Of a stretch of DNA of 64,000 bases, positions 27,601 through 42,600 are shown in pieces. The notes beneath the pieces were generated by a model that saw only the letters and a program-made list of their open reading frames with translations, was not told where the DNA came from and ran no database searches. The stretch is from NCBI RefSeq assembly GCF_000003605.2, contig NW_003155737.1:835532-899531 (forward strand), in the 5' to 3' direction. Source of the stretch: Saccoglossus kowalevskii (lineage: Eukaryota; Hemichordata; Enteropneusta; Harrimaniidae). The stretch's first letter is position 1; every line of letters begins with the position of its first letter. The position numbers and the translations under genes were made by a program.

Positions 27601-30600
27601 CGGAATTGCCATGAAACGTTTGATCTACCGCGAGCAGCAGTGGTTTAGCTTTTTTTTTTCAAATCAGTGCTTGTTAGAATATGTTATAATGGCCATTACA
27701 AATTAGATTAAATATACATTATATGATTATCATTGGAAATTGTTTTTTTTTTGAATAACATGATTTTTACTTGTTTTTTTACGGGAAGTACAACCTTTAT
27801 AGTTTTAATATTTATAAATAGAATACAAATTAGAAATCCGATTTTGTAAATTATCTTTCCTTTCGGATAATTATCTAGAGTAACTTGATACTGGAGATAT
27901 CATATTACTACATGTAGTATGTTCAAATACTTACAATTAATTATTCATTATTGCGATCAGACAGAATTTTAAATTGCGTCAACAAAATACACTCCTGTCT
28001 TTATTAATACTAAAAATCTCAACATTTAATATATTTACTTTAATATTTTAAGTTCTTTTATTTCTCATTTCTTTAATTTAGGAACTTACTGCGATGGATT
28101 CTGGGAGGTAATAGTTCATTTTGATGGCGTGTGTTGGCCGAATACGCCGGAAAACAATTCCGTGTCAGAGAATTGTCCAGATTTCTTTGCATTTGATACA
28201 AATCGTAAGTATACAACAAATTCACCGTACTTGTACAAAGGCTGAATAAATAGAACGTAATGCAACTTTAGACCATTATAATGACGTAAATGAAAAACAA
28301 ATTTTAGAAAACAAAAGTCAGAAATGTCAATAGTCATATACTAATATTTATTGATAATATAGTATTATACTAGTTATTAATGATACGAATCATAATAATG
28401 TTGAAACATTTCAGAAATTCAGTTTCAGTGATAATAACGTTGTTCTTGCAGCACAGAACCAAGTATTCGTATGTGTACTGATTGGTTCAATGCACTGCCC
28501 GACAGCATTATAGAATTCAATTGAAAGAATACTGTTGTGCGCTGCATTTGCATATTTAATGCGTTGCATTTGCATATTTAACATCTGTTTACAAGGTCTT
28601 ACTTATCGTTCCGATACACGTATATAATGCAATAACCATATACAAAGTAATGTCACTGTACTTTTGACTGATTAGTGGAACATGTGTTTATTAGCTGTAT
28701 TGAAAATTGATAAATGATACACAAAATATACATTATTGGGTTCTATGGGGTAATAACATGTGTGAACAAATTCGGCAGTAAGTTTGTTCAGAGCTTATGC
28801 GCTCCGTTATGACATCACAAATCACTGAATCAACAGAGATATCAACAAGTTCAGTTCTCTACCTGACTTCATCTCATGATAAATTTGAACCGTTCTTATC
28901 TTGTTTATTTTGGCCAAATTACCGTGGTCTCCTATCATTCCGTGGTGTTTACACGGTAATTGTAGACCGAGTTATACACGTGTCGTAGATGACAATCGTC
29001 AACTGTGAATTGTAATATGCGTATTCATTTTTAACTTCGTCTAAAAACTTACCATGACATGGTATACGAAAGTGTACTGCTAATAACCTCACACAATTGT
29101 GATGGGTTACTCATCAATAACTTGGGCACATGTAATAGTTGCTTTGCCGTTTTTGGACATTCATTATATGACATTGATCGGAAAATTAGCAAATGTAATC
29201 TTCTGATTTCAAAATTAGTCCTCTTGATAATAGCGCGTACACGCAATGACAAGAGAGAATGGCCGTTAGCGTCGTACACGCAATGGCAAGAGAGAATGAC
29301 CGTTAGCACCGTACACGCAATCACAACAGATAATGGCCGTTAGCGCCGTACACGCAGTGACAAGAGAGAATAGCCGTTGGCGTCTTACAGGCAATGATAA
29401 CCGAGAATGGCCGTTAGTGTAATAACCGAGAATGGCCGTTAGTGTCGTACACGCAATCACAGCAGAGAATGGCCGCTAGCGTTGTACACGCAATGGTGTG
29501 AGAGAATGGTCGTTAGCGTCGTACACGCAATCACAACAGATAATGGCCGTTAGCGCCGTACACGCAGTGACAAGAGAGAATAGCCGTTGGCGTCTTACAG
29601 GCAATGATAACCGAGAATGGCCGTTAGCGTCGTACACGCAATCACAAGAGATGATAGCCGTTGCGTCTCACACGCAATGATAAAAGAGAGTGACCGTTAG
29701 CGCCATATACGCAATCACAAGGGAGAATGGCCGTTGGCGCCATTTTTTGTACCTAACATACCCGAGGGTCGCAATGTTCTTCATTACGCGTTATGTCCCT
29801 AGCAAAACATTATAGTTGCCGAGTACAGTTGCCAGCTTCATTTGCCCTTAATGTATTCAGGTTTTGGGTTTACTTGTATTTAGTGTTCTCCCTTTCGTTT
29901 ATTTTACAGACTTTGCTACGCGATTTTGTAACATTGGTGGATCATGGGCCAATGTATCAGGGTTATTCGGCGGGTGCTTGTCGGATGAAACGCGAGAGCT
30001 AATGGAACAAGAATTTCAAGGGCAACCGGAGCTGGGTGACCTAAGGGTAAGCTAATCATCTCCTATTCAATATAATAATTATTCAAGCACTGTTCAGCCA
30101 TTAGTAACATTTCTATATTTTGTCTCGTATATTCTGTATCTTTTTACCCCTAATAAAACCGAGCAAATAATATTGGTTTGCTCGACTACATAGTTTTTAC
30201 GACATACCATAATTTTTTTAAAGACAGGTTTATTAGGTTGTTTTGAATCATTTTATCCTCTTGACTACGGATTTGTAAAATTTACGACCTATATATTATG
30301 ATTGATTAACATATTAAATATGATCACTTTGACGCTGGGGTCCGTTCATTGTCAGGCCGTAAATAGTGGTACGTGACACGTTAGACAATAGTAAACCGCG
30401 AAACATAGCATTGGATCCGTTTTCTTGTTGGAGTTACGATATAAGTTAATGTACTTGTAGAATGCCTTGGAAATAACGTAAATATGCATATTAGTAACGA
30501 TTAGATAATCATGCAAATTGTCTTCTTTTATTTGTGATATATAAGTCATACAACCTGGACATCCGTTTAGTTTTAAATATTTAGAAATATATAAAAATAA

Positions 30601-33600
30601 CCTCTATTAAATTTTATCATTTCGTAACGTTTGCTATTTTTAAGAAGATATTTGTACTTGTTGGTAAGACGTAAAATTTTTGACTTCTTGAAAATGTCTA
30701 CACCAATTGGCTCGATGATGCACCTTAGATTTTAATATTTAGTGGAGATGTTTAGAATATGAATATTTGTGTTGAAAACTTCTTTTCGAAATCAGCTAAT
30801 CCAATATCTTTAATTCACCATTTTTAATGAATATATTTGTACTTTTTAGTCAAAAATGTTATTGTCGACTTCTTCTAGAAGGCCTATTTTCCGATTGGTT
30901 TGATACTGAGTCACACTGAGATACATTTGAATATTTCTCGTTCTGTAATTTTAGCGAATACTTGTCATATTTGGTCAAAAATGTTTTTATTGATTTCTTC
31001 TTGAAAATCTTTACCCCAATTGCACGTGACTTGGGCGGACCTATATTAGGTTAGTTCAATTCGTGAACTTAGAGAAACACTCATAGACATATCTTAAAGC
31101 CAGAGTTCATGAATCCAAAACTTGGGCACTATTCAACTTATCCTTATGGGATGTTGAGACAATTGAATAGAATGTGAACAAGGCCAAGGTTTCTCCTCTA
31201 TAACGGTTGTACAACTATGCATGCACTTATTATTAACAGACTGTGCTCTGGGAACAGAGAAAATATTTCGATCATTAGGTCGTTTATTTCAGAATTACTT
31301 CAGATCCGATTAAACAATATTTCTTAGAACAATACCAGCCTAGTCTAAAGGCATTAGGCTGAGGCCCGCCAGGCAAGTACATTTCAATTTCAGCTCTAAA
31401 TTAATGAGCGCCGACCGCCGCCACCACTGTAGTTCTTACAATTTTCTAATTGTGAATAAATTTGCCGTAAAGGTCTTTCACTATCTTAGCACATTCGGTT
31501 TCACGAACTTCATCAAAAATGCTTATCGTGAAATTTACACGAACGAATTGTCCTAATGACCAACTGCTTATATTGGTGTCCTTGTAAAAGTTTTCACTCA
31601 ATATTGTTGTCAGTGATGTAATGTGCATACGACCATTATACCATACGTATGCATTGTGGTAGGAGCTGTAGTGATTTTGATAATGGTGTGACTTGGGTGT
31701 TGGATCTTGATGCGAGCGTAACAATAAACATCAGTATATGGGTTACTCCATTGCAGTGTCAACATAAGTCCACTTACCAAGTATCTACATCAAAAAACTG
31801 CAAGTTCAAGTCTGCAGAATCCGCGATCACATATCACAGCATATGGTCACTGGCTTGTCACGTGTATTATCCGCCGAGTTGCCGATGTTTATTCAGATTT
31901 CACTGCCTCACCGTTCATGTCCGTTCACAGCCCTATTACCAGACACATTGTTTCACTACATTTCATAACAAATTTTTAATATCCTAATTCAGTCTGGTGT
32001 TACTCAACAGTCAGTGAACGAACATAGTTTGCCAGACACACAGTTTTCTAGAATCATAACAGTCAAGGAAATGTTACCCCTTCCTTCACTGAGAATCACA
32101 TCATCCCCACACTCTCTACATTCTCACTTGATGGGGTAGCAATTTAAGTTTATTACATATTCTTTAATGGTAATATAGTGTTCATTAATGATACTTGCCA
32201 CCACAGCAATTTTCCCGATATGTTGATTCCTGAATGATATCATGTTTTATCATGCACACCAGACAATTGACAGGGCCCTCATTGTAGTCCTACATTGAAT
32301 ACTGTACTTTCATATTTCACCATCATTGCTATTGAAGGGAAGTTGTTTGCATGTGACCAGAAACACCGCCATTTATGGAAGCGTATTCGTGGTGAGCGGC
32401 AGCGAATCAAGACATCTCTTATGGTTTCTCAAGATTTTACATGTGATTTCGTTGTTCAGATGAGTTATTTGATGGTAATCTCACTGGTGTAGCCAACAAG
32501 AAGTATCCACATACTGTCGCTGTCATACTAAGACTGAAAGACACCCTAAGTTTATTAACAATAGTAAGCAAGACAAGAGAACTTGAAAGCCAACAAATGC
32601 ATATTCATCACAGAGAATGAACTGACTATAGGGATTATACACATTTGTTTAATGCCAACCAAGGGAAATCCGATGTTGTAATTCATGGCCTCATTATACA
32701 GCATAGAAGCACGGTTCCTGACTGTATACAGCCTTGAGTCATTCGTTTCCATGTGTCTGTCAACCAAATTCCTGGAAAATCAGTGTACTGATGTAATAGT
32801 AGAGACCTTACTTGGGAATCTCAATCTACCCCAGACAGAGGACAAAAACATGTCACTTCCGCAGTTGGAAAGTACCAATATTGACAAATTATTTTGTTGG
32901 ATCTGTGTGAGAGCAGGTCAAAGGTTACCTTAATAAGTAAATCGTTATCATTATCCTTTCCATCGAGTCGCATATTGAGTTGGATATCCCCAGTGTATCT
33001 GAGTGTATAAAATACAGCACCCCAGTTTAATTGGCAAGGACTGAAAACACTCTTAAGAACTGTAGCTCCACAGAGAGAGAAAACAACAACACTAGCTAGC
33101 TGTTAATTCCACCCATGTGGACAGTTGAAGTAATCAAAATTGCCATTAGTTGAAAGGAAACCCTGTCTCAAAGATTTCTGGGAATGCCTATGCATTACCT
33201 CTATACTACCTTGGCCCTCCACGATGGGGCCTCTCTGAGTCATGTCATGGCCATAGGTTTCTTGCATCAGGAATTGAGTTTAACCATTTTCATGCCTTCA
33301 AAATAGCCCTTGTTGCGAGGAAGTGCACATTGAGTCCAGCGGGTGAATGCATCATAACCTTATTATATAATGTATAGTTACCCATTTATCATTTCGTCGG
33401 GACCATCTAGGCCAAAGAATATTCGTTCTGCCTTGAGGTGGGAAGTGTTTCACTGTTTGCCCAGCCCTGATGTTGTCTCTTGGGTTGCAATTACTATCAG
33501 TGAAAGATCCTCTTAGACATTAAAGTCATCCTCTAAGGCTTATCATTTCCGTATGGCGCTACTCCATAAACAATCGTCATAAGGATGTCAAACTCTAACC

Positions 33601-36600
33601 ATCGTTTTCAAAATTTATAAATATTACAAACTAAAAGCAAGTTCAGGTTGTACAACTTATAAAACAACTAATTATAAATAATAAATAGTTGTATTCTATA
33701 ACGGGCCTAAGACCGTCATATTCCGAAATAATTTTTAAAAAAAGCATATATCTTTCTAACTATACTAACCTCATTACACATGCATACTTAAACAATAGTG
33801 TTGTCTACTGTGTGTGTTTCGTTCACCATGGACAGCATGGTTAATTACGTGTCATCATTGTAGCGTGTCGTAAATGATTGATTACAAGTATATCACGATA
33901 TCCAATTTTCCAATTTTTAATCACATCGCTGCAATGGTCTGTATGATTGGTTAAGTTCTAGGTATGAAGTATAATGTTTGTGACTCGGGTGGTAATATCC
34001 CGTTAAAGCATCCCTTGTTTTACCACATCTGGGGTCTAATGCGACGTATACAATGCGTGTGGAATCCCGTTTTAGTTCACACAGATCTAACGGCTCAATA
34101 ATTGACGTAGCATGTCTGAATGCGTCGCTAGCTTGTACGATTGTTCAAAGTTTGTATACACCGCATACAACCACCATATGGTGTTAATCCAAATTTACAT
34201 CAATCAACTCCACATCTTACAGGAACGTGTAGTAACTCGACAGAACTCGAACGTCTAGCCGTCGTAGTTCGATTGATAGATATTTGTAGGTCTATTTGAG
34301 TGGGTGAGGGTGAACAAATATTGACTTTTGATGACGTTCACTGAAACAAATACTACTGCTACTGAAATAAACAAAAAGAAACTATTTCTTGTTGTCATAT
34401 AAGCACGTATGAGATTCAGACTAAAATCTACTACGTCATCGGGAAAACACATTTATCAAAAATAAGTTGAAGCATATGTGTAGACTGTCGTACTTGAGAA
34501 CACCACATTCATTGTAGTAGTTGAATAAAAATTTCAATCCATACGATTCGACAACAGACTGACGCATTTCAATAACAATCTTGTTAGGACGACTCAATTC
34601 CGGATGGTAAACGAACCACAGTTAACGCGTTTGTTACACGCCATTGATTATTGCCGATGGCAATGTCTGGCATATGCTCGCTAGATTACTAACTGGTGTG
34701 TTTAAAGTGGGTTTGTTGTATTGTAATTCATGTGGAAAGACTTACTTAACTCAACAATTGATAAAATGTGGCTTTACCTAGGAGTCGGGATTCAAATTAT
34801 TAAACAACAAATCATTTATATATTATAGGCATCTTCGCTGAATTATTATATAGTACAGTTTATCTTCTAGGTTATGCAACATTCTGTCACATCACAGGCT
34901 AGTCTTGGCTACATTTATATCTAACATGCCTGATCTGAGGTTATAAAAATAGGGACGTCTCTAATAATTTGGTCACCGGGTTCACAATATAACATACCTA
35001 CAAGGATCAAGTTAACACATACATACTATTAAGAGCTTGATTGACAATATAATTCAGTAAACTTCAGCAAAAATAATCTCGATTTCTTTATTTTAGTGAT
35101 TATTTGATTGATTTCCATTCTATGTGATTAATGAGATTATTAAGTGTTTTTATTTGTCACAATTACTATAATAAAAAATAATTGCATGTAGATTCGGTTA
35201 CTCGTCTAGGCAATCATAATAAACTAAACAAGATTAAAAAATTAAGAACGGAAATTAAACTCATTATCTCTCTCATAATAAATAAGGCATATAGATACTA
35301 TATATACGATAATACTTTGTAATGGTAGATACATTTGAATACGATAATACTGTATACTGGTGGAAACATTTGAATATGATGATTCTGTATAATGATGGAT
35401 ACATTTAAATACGTTGATACTTTATAATGGTAGATACATTTGAATACTATAATACCATATATTGGTGGATACATTTGAATACGATGATACTGTATAATGG
35501 TGGATACATTTGAATACGATGATACTGTATAATGGTGGATACATTTGAATACGATGATACTGTATAATGGTGGATACATTTGAATACGATGATACTGTAT
35601 AATGGTGGATACATTTGAATACGATGATACTGTATAATGGTGGATACATTTGAATACGATGATACTGTATAATGGTGGATACATTTGAATACGATGATAC
35701 TGCATAATGGTGGATACATTTGAATACGATGATACTGTATAATGGTGGATACACTTGAATACGATGATACTGTGTAATGGCGAATACACTCTCCTGCATC
35801 GTAGGTGACCTCCAAGGTTTCAGAGAATACAGCATTCAAAACATTTGAATTTTAATATTTGAATATATGTATGCCTCATGCGTCTTATTCAACCAACATT
35901 GATCATTTCTTATATTGTTTCTAGTTTAGTAACGAATGTATAACGGCGAAAATATTTACATTTGTGAATAAATGCGACTAAGATCACAATGTCAAATTTC
36001 TCCCGGATACATAGAAGATCTACGCCAAGTACATGTGATATAAACAGATTCAAAGATACCTACATTGCCGGTTCTTTTACGAACTTTTGAATATACGGTT
36101 CTAGTTCAATTGGTGACAGCGTATGAAGGAGCAGAAATCAAGTTAAATTGTTCGTTGTCTTGGGCCGTCGTCAGACTGTCTATTTCTTCTGATCAGAATA
36201 ATATCAATGCTGATCATTTATTAATTATTTTCACTTCTCGCACTGTCAGTACTGCGATGACGTGCATCTTTCACCATCAATGGTCGTTTTCTCAAGTGCC
36301 ACCACTAATTAAAATGTATTTCAAGTGCACATGTAAGATTCGAACTGTGTCGTGGATATAGTCCACTGTCACTATTGAATTTATTAATTTGTCATTGAAG
36401 TGTTGCTCTGCTTCTTTTCTGTACACTCTTCTAGTATCATTAGCAACGCTTTCACATGCTCTCCTCATCTCATCACAAGTCACACTTTTGAACTGTCGAA
36501 ACAACCTTTGCTCGTTATAATATTTACAAAGTCATAGAAAGAAATTTCTAATGATTTAAGGAGACTCTTGGTTAATATAGACAGATTGGCAGTGCTGCGT

Positions 36601-39600
36601 AAGTGGAATCTGGGCTAATACTGACAGATTTGTCATGTCGTCGGTAGGCACAGAAATGATAGATATTTTGAATCATTTCAAAGTTGTCTTTTCACGTTCA
36701 GCTTTGATGTTCAGCTCTTGTTAACTGATGGATGTCATTATTAAAAATGAACGATGGTCGTAACAGTAAATTCATGCCCAAATCGCTGATGTTTTAATCA
36801 TGGTACATTCTTCGCTTTCAATCTCTTACAATATACGGTTCTAGCTTAATTATAATTTACTGGTAAAGTATAATACAGAACGTGACGACAGCTTATAAAG
36901 GCGAATGATTCTATTGTGCCTATCGGAAATCTCGTTCAATAAATTGTTCGTTGTTTTGGGCCGTCGTCAGACTGTCTATATATTAGGATCATAATGATAT
37001 CAATACTCCCGCACCGATCGTAACAATAAAATCATGCCCACATTGCTCAGGTTTTAATCGTGGTACATTCTTCGCTTCCAATTACTATGTAAGTTGCCGC
37101 AGAATGGACAATTAGAGTATAATACCTATGGGTGATTTGTTGCAATATCAGCCCCAATATTTACACCAAATGATATTTATGCAAATCACGTGTGTTAATT
37201 TAACATATGTATTAATGTATTATGAATTATTGTTTCATATTACATCGGCAAATATGATTGGTTCATTGGAATTTGAGATTGCGATGTCACCTACAGTCAC
37301 CTCACAATTTATTTTGTGATAATTGTTTGAAATATGATCAATCTGAATGTTTTTACTATATACCGATATTTCCATGCATTCACCAAAATGCGTTTTCGTT
37401 TTGACTGCACTCATCCTTGAAAAATTCGCAAGTTCTAATTTTCTCAACCTTACCTTAGCAGCGCAAACAATTCGTTTCCTCACAGAGCCGCCACTTGCTT
37501 GCCAATTTACTGTTGCGATGAGTGAAGACCACTGATAGAATTAGCCCCGAATTTAATTAGCAGACGTGTTGCCAATATATCTCTATAGCCGTAAATACAT
37601 TAATGGTTCCAAAAAAATAAATGATTTGTGTAAACGTAGGCGATAAACTGTCCACAAGGTACGTTTAATGAATGACGTTCTTGTATATATGTAAATACAA
37701 TAAATAACGATTTTTGATGTTTCCGCTGAGGAAACAGCTGGAAATATAAAAATAAATCTGATATCATGGGTCACTCGTTGAATATCTTCCATAAATTGTG
37801 TAATTATATTAATATTTAACTGTTACACCTAATATCATTCGACTATGTGACTACACAATTATGGCTAGCTTAACTATACTTATAATGAATTGATGTAATT
37901 CTTTTCAATATTTAATAACATATATTTATATTTAAATAACAGAAGCACTATAATGTACTAATGGCTAGGGTGTATGCCGGCGTCTGCCGTATCTCAAACT
38001 GTAAATTGCTCGTTTCAGGGCTAAATGTCTTTTAGGAATGAATAAATGAATGACATTATATTACATCAAAATCGTGAACGTATCGATTTCAATGATAAAT
38101 ATCAAAATATCGAATATTATATTAAAACTTATTAATCGGCATTCAGAGATGACGACAAAGGAGTGGGCTATGATTCACCTAAACACGATGTTCCATTAAT
38201 TCACAACGTTCAGTTTCTGCAGTGGGCATTGTATGTAACACGATACTAAATGTAGTATTATCACCATGGCAACATAATTCGTATCGACTTATTATATTTG
38301 TTTAACTACGTGAAATTACATTGTATGTCGGCCTCTAATGTCATTGCCCAGTTTCCGTTCTTTCCCCTAGTGCGATGGTATTTCACTTCACCCGGGAAGG
38401 GAAGGGACAAGGTAACGCCCCTTAAGCTGGCACTACTTGTATCAGCAACGTGTTTGTGAAATGTTATCAGAATGAATTTTCATCAAACCTTTCGGATATC
38501 TGAAATATGGGTCCTGTGAGCAAGCTTATGGTGCATAATCAGATTCAATCCTTACACAACATATAATTTCTATATGTACTTGTTATGTACTGTATTAATC
38601 AACAAACTTAAACTCTTGTCAAAATACCTGTATTCAATGGTCATAATTATCTGTTGTTTTCAAGTTGTTCATAAAACGAAGATATACTTTTGTGAACTGT
38701 TTTTTACCACTTCTTGGCCGATGTTCATAACTCTCACGCTAATGAATGTACTACAGTTTGTTGCAGACGTTATAAATGGTTCTAGAATACTGGAAATCGT
38801 CGGTTACAGCATTTCCCTGGCCTGTCTCCTGGTGGCGTTCTTTATATTTTGTTATTTCAGGTAAATATGGAAATGTTACATTTGCATGTGATAATGTGTT
38901 TTTTTCAATCATCTGTTTACATCACAGTTGGTTTATTTTGACAGAACTTAAACATATCAAATCTATTTCCGTGACATTTTGCACTGCATGCCGTTATCTG
39001 TTACGTGCTGTGCCTCAAGCAATGAACCAACTGAGGTTGTGACATTACAATTATTTTATTCAACTCATAAGGGGATTTTTTATAAATCAATAAACAGGGC
39101 ATTATGTTTAATTTTTAATTGCATATAATCTTTGGATTTTGAGAAGAGTTTTCTAATTGTAACATGTTATTTGACCTGAATATATTTTGTAACTTATGAA
39201 GTAAAACCACAGTCTGTAAAAATGCTGTCCAGATGGTGTTAAAGCGGGAGGGTCGTCACCTGCGCACGCGCGGGAATTGAGTCCCAAGCGACGATAACAA
39301 CACACGCTAAAACGCTTGGATCATGGGTAGACGCTTGTTTAAAAACAATGACACGCTACGGCCATCTGACGCATGCGTATGTGACGACTCCCTCGCTTTA
39401 ACTATGTAAATTACAGAAGTGTTGGGGCAGCAAATTAGGGAGCACACTTGCCCACCAATAGCAAGCCACTTTTTACTAAACAGACGACCAACAATTCAAA
39501 TATTACCCATCATTTTCCCACCACCAAATGCTAGTAATTTCTAAAAACAAAATATTTTAAATAAGTTTATGGAGTTTTACTCACCTGGGAAGTATCCAAG

Positions 39601-42600
39601 TTTGCGTTGGTCACATCTGCTTAGCCAAAACCAAAGTTGGTTAGCAAGTTTGTTAACTTGCTGTCCCAATAAACGTATTGCGAACGGCAAATACATGTCA
39701 GTATCTCAGAATTTATCGAGGTCAGATGCGGTGGGAAAATAAAACTCAATACATACACATGGAGAGAAATTGCATTGTGTCATTAAAATGCTTTTCCATG
39801 AGTAATTCGATGAGAGGATTTCCGTTTAAAATCAACAGTGTAAACTGCTCATGCGCGAATATTAAAGGATCACCAGCTAAGTATTTGGCATCTTTTTATT
39901 TACAAATCATTTCATGTGCACACTTGCTACACAAGAGGTTGTTGTGAGACATGGTTAGCGACTCTAAATAGTAATTATCAAACGACATCCAAATTCATAA
40001 AACACTTGTGTTATCCATATTTCAGGAGTCTACAATGCGAAAGAACAACAATACACAAGCAGCTGTTTTTATCTTTATTAATTCGAACGGTTCTAGATAT
40101 TATATTATATGTAGATAACACGTATAGGATGCAAGAATTCACTACCGGACATAAACCACCGTCTATCGGAAAAGTGGTAGGTTGGATATTGAGATAATAT
40201 ATGTTTCACAGAAATAATATATTCTTGTTTACTTCAATTTGAACTCGATATGTATCATTCCCTTCTCTAAGTCAGCATACAAATCACTTACAGCATATTT
40301 CGATCTCTAAGCAACCATTGTGTAGATAGATGGCTAAATCGATAGCAACAAGGACTCGTGAAAATGCCAGCGGTTCCTTTTTCCACTACAAAACTGTGGA
40401 AATGCGAATTATCTGTTTGATCGTTAATCTTCAGTTCGGGAACTCGATATTTTAATATAAAAAATCTAAAGCTGACGGCTTCAATGTGAAATGTTACAAC
40501 AAAGAGACTGTTTTATTTGTGCGTTTCGAAGTGTATAACATTGGCTCTGCATCAAATCAATATATTTTGAACGAAGATGCCTATAGAACGTATTTAATAG
40601 AGGGATTGGTGCACAGTCCTGTCATATATTCAAAAATTCAATAAAAGCTCCGTTGACACCCGCTCGCAATACAGAATAGCAGAAGAAAGCTGAGCCTGCC
40701 ACAATTAGATATTTTGAGGAAAAAAAGGATAGCAACAGAGATTTGTTCAACGGTGCATTGACAGTAATTTCTCTTTCAGAAAGGACTCTGTGAAACGTTT
40801 GAGTACTTCAGACAGTACACTCGATTCTGTGTGTTTTCCTGGATGTTCGTCGAAGGTCTATACTTAAACGGGATGATTACAGCAGCTGTTTTTCAAAAGC
40901 CCAATTTTAAGCTATATTATTTCATAGGATGGAGTAAGTCATCTATTTGTTTGCATTCTTTGAAACAAACAATGGATTTTATTTGTTCCATATAATCAAA
41001 AAAATCCACACAAGACATACTTGTAACGTTATCTATTATTATGCAATTTTATGTTATTTTCTTGTAAAAATATTAGTATTTTCCTTCATCGACATTCACA
41101 CAAGTATATATATATATATATAAACTACACTTTTGCGAGACTACATATAAAAAGGCGTGTCGGTGTTTTTATGTGCGTTGTTGAAACCACCTCAGGACAT
41201 TAATATTCATTTGCAAAATATACCAGGCTGTTATTTCTATTGAACTCGTATATAAACTCAATTATGTAAACCTAGTAATCTTAAGTTTGTTATGCTTGTT
41301 TTACTGAAACAATCGCTGCGAGGAACATTTCATCATTGACTCGTTTCCATGGAAACATAGAAAACATTCCTTCGTTCAGAGTGATACAGCTTGAAGCCTA
41401 TATCGCAGGATTTGATGTTGTGATAATGGACCATTAATATAAATCCATTTACCTACTCATTATGTATCATTCATTAATGTTATAAACTTAAATGCGTGAT
41501 AACCGACAGTCATTATTTTCATTTTGGATCTACGTGTAGTTGAATTGCACTAAATATTTTACGATGTAACAGGCAATAAGGGACGACGTCAAAAGATCGA
41601 TGTCGGATAAAAAACTTATTTCCTTTAGTTTGGGGGTGGGGGGTTTTGACCTTAAAAAGTTTCCATCCTACAAAAACGATTTTATTTTTTAATGAAGTCA
41701 AAAAAATCTTGGAGTATTTGTAGTTCGTTTTTTTCTATCCAATCATGGACAGAAATAACCGAAAAGGGAAAAAACAGAAAAATGGGTTTGGTTCGAATGT
41801 AAATCTGTGCGTCAAATGAGGTGCATTTGTAAAATCTTTTTACACCCACCCGACAACCAACTGCTATGNNNNNNNNNNNNNNNNNNNNNNNNNNNNNNNN
41901 NNNNNNNNNNNNNNNNNNNNNNNNNNNNNNNNNNNNNNNNNNNNNNNNNNNNNNNNNNNNNNNNNNNNNNNNNNNNNNNNNNNNNNNNNNNNNNNNNNNN
42001 NNNNNNNNNNNNNNNNNNNNNNNNNNNNNNNNNNNNNNNNNNNNNNNNNNNNNNNACGTCGTCCCTAAGTACGATGGTTTATTAGATATGTCTGTTCACG
42101 GTTTCTCTATCACAGAACTGTGGTCTGTTTCACTTTTCATGATTAATATCTTCGCAAGTCTAAAACAGCGTTAATACGAATGGCGTCTAGTTACTTTATC
42201 ATTAAAACTCATAGTCGGACGTTTACGTGTCTAAAATTTCTCCCTAATTATCGTCACATCTTCAGCTACGAATCCAGTCTTTGAACTTCAGAATTTTTAC
42301 TGCACTGTTCTGAACTTAAATGAATCATAATGGAATTCACTAGACTACATGCACTCTGAGAAGTAATTACATTCATTTATCTGATATGTACAATCCCATT
42401 CACTATTGTTTTTTCAGTATTGCCATTATTCCCAGTGACAGCGTGGGCCATTACAATGAAATTTACAACAGAACAAGCGTGAGTGAGACAGTTACTTTTT
42501 TTTGCGGCATTACTACTATTTATAATATTCGTGGAAATGAAATTTCGGATATCCGTAAATTACTTCGAACCCCGTCGTCCATATAACTGTCATGTTGAAA

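Larger units (their letters stand above)
15643..28081 (+). other. Receptor intron 1 (12.4 kb)
   Basis: Holds a 5'-truncated LINE remnant (22660-23463) and a 48-bp minisatellite (25661-25910). Apart from a doubtful GPCR-like relic at 22081-22290 (-), nothing else was recognised. Confidence 0.6.
30047..38756 (+). other. Receptor intron 3 (8.7 kb)
   Basis: Holds a three-copy diverged repeat (30646-31035), a 35-bp minisatellite (35306-35785) and a local duplication (36091-37083). The 31.4-33.6 kb part is somewhat less AT-rich and may be an old mobile element, but no family was recognised. Confidence 0.55.

Noticed and set aside
29236-29741. CRISPR-like array
   Set aside because: Units are contiguous with no unique spacers, and the context is an animal intron.
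31446-33377. Several 65-112-codon open frames on both strands in receptor intron 3
   Set aside because: No family motif; stop density in every frame is about what chance gives; at most an unrecognised old repeat.
35298-35839. Overlapping minus-strand open frames of 130-163 codons
   Set aside because: They are produced by a stop-free 35-bp tandem repeat and give the same peptide in three frames; no start context or homology.
38767-38860. Use of the ttgcag acceptor for receptor exon 4
   Set aside because: In the incoming phase 0 it reads Thr-Leu-stop; the acceptor 10 bp upstream keeps the frame.
41807-42174. Open frames across the second N run
   Set aside because: Same reason; the receptor exons on both sides already join in phase without any sequence from here.
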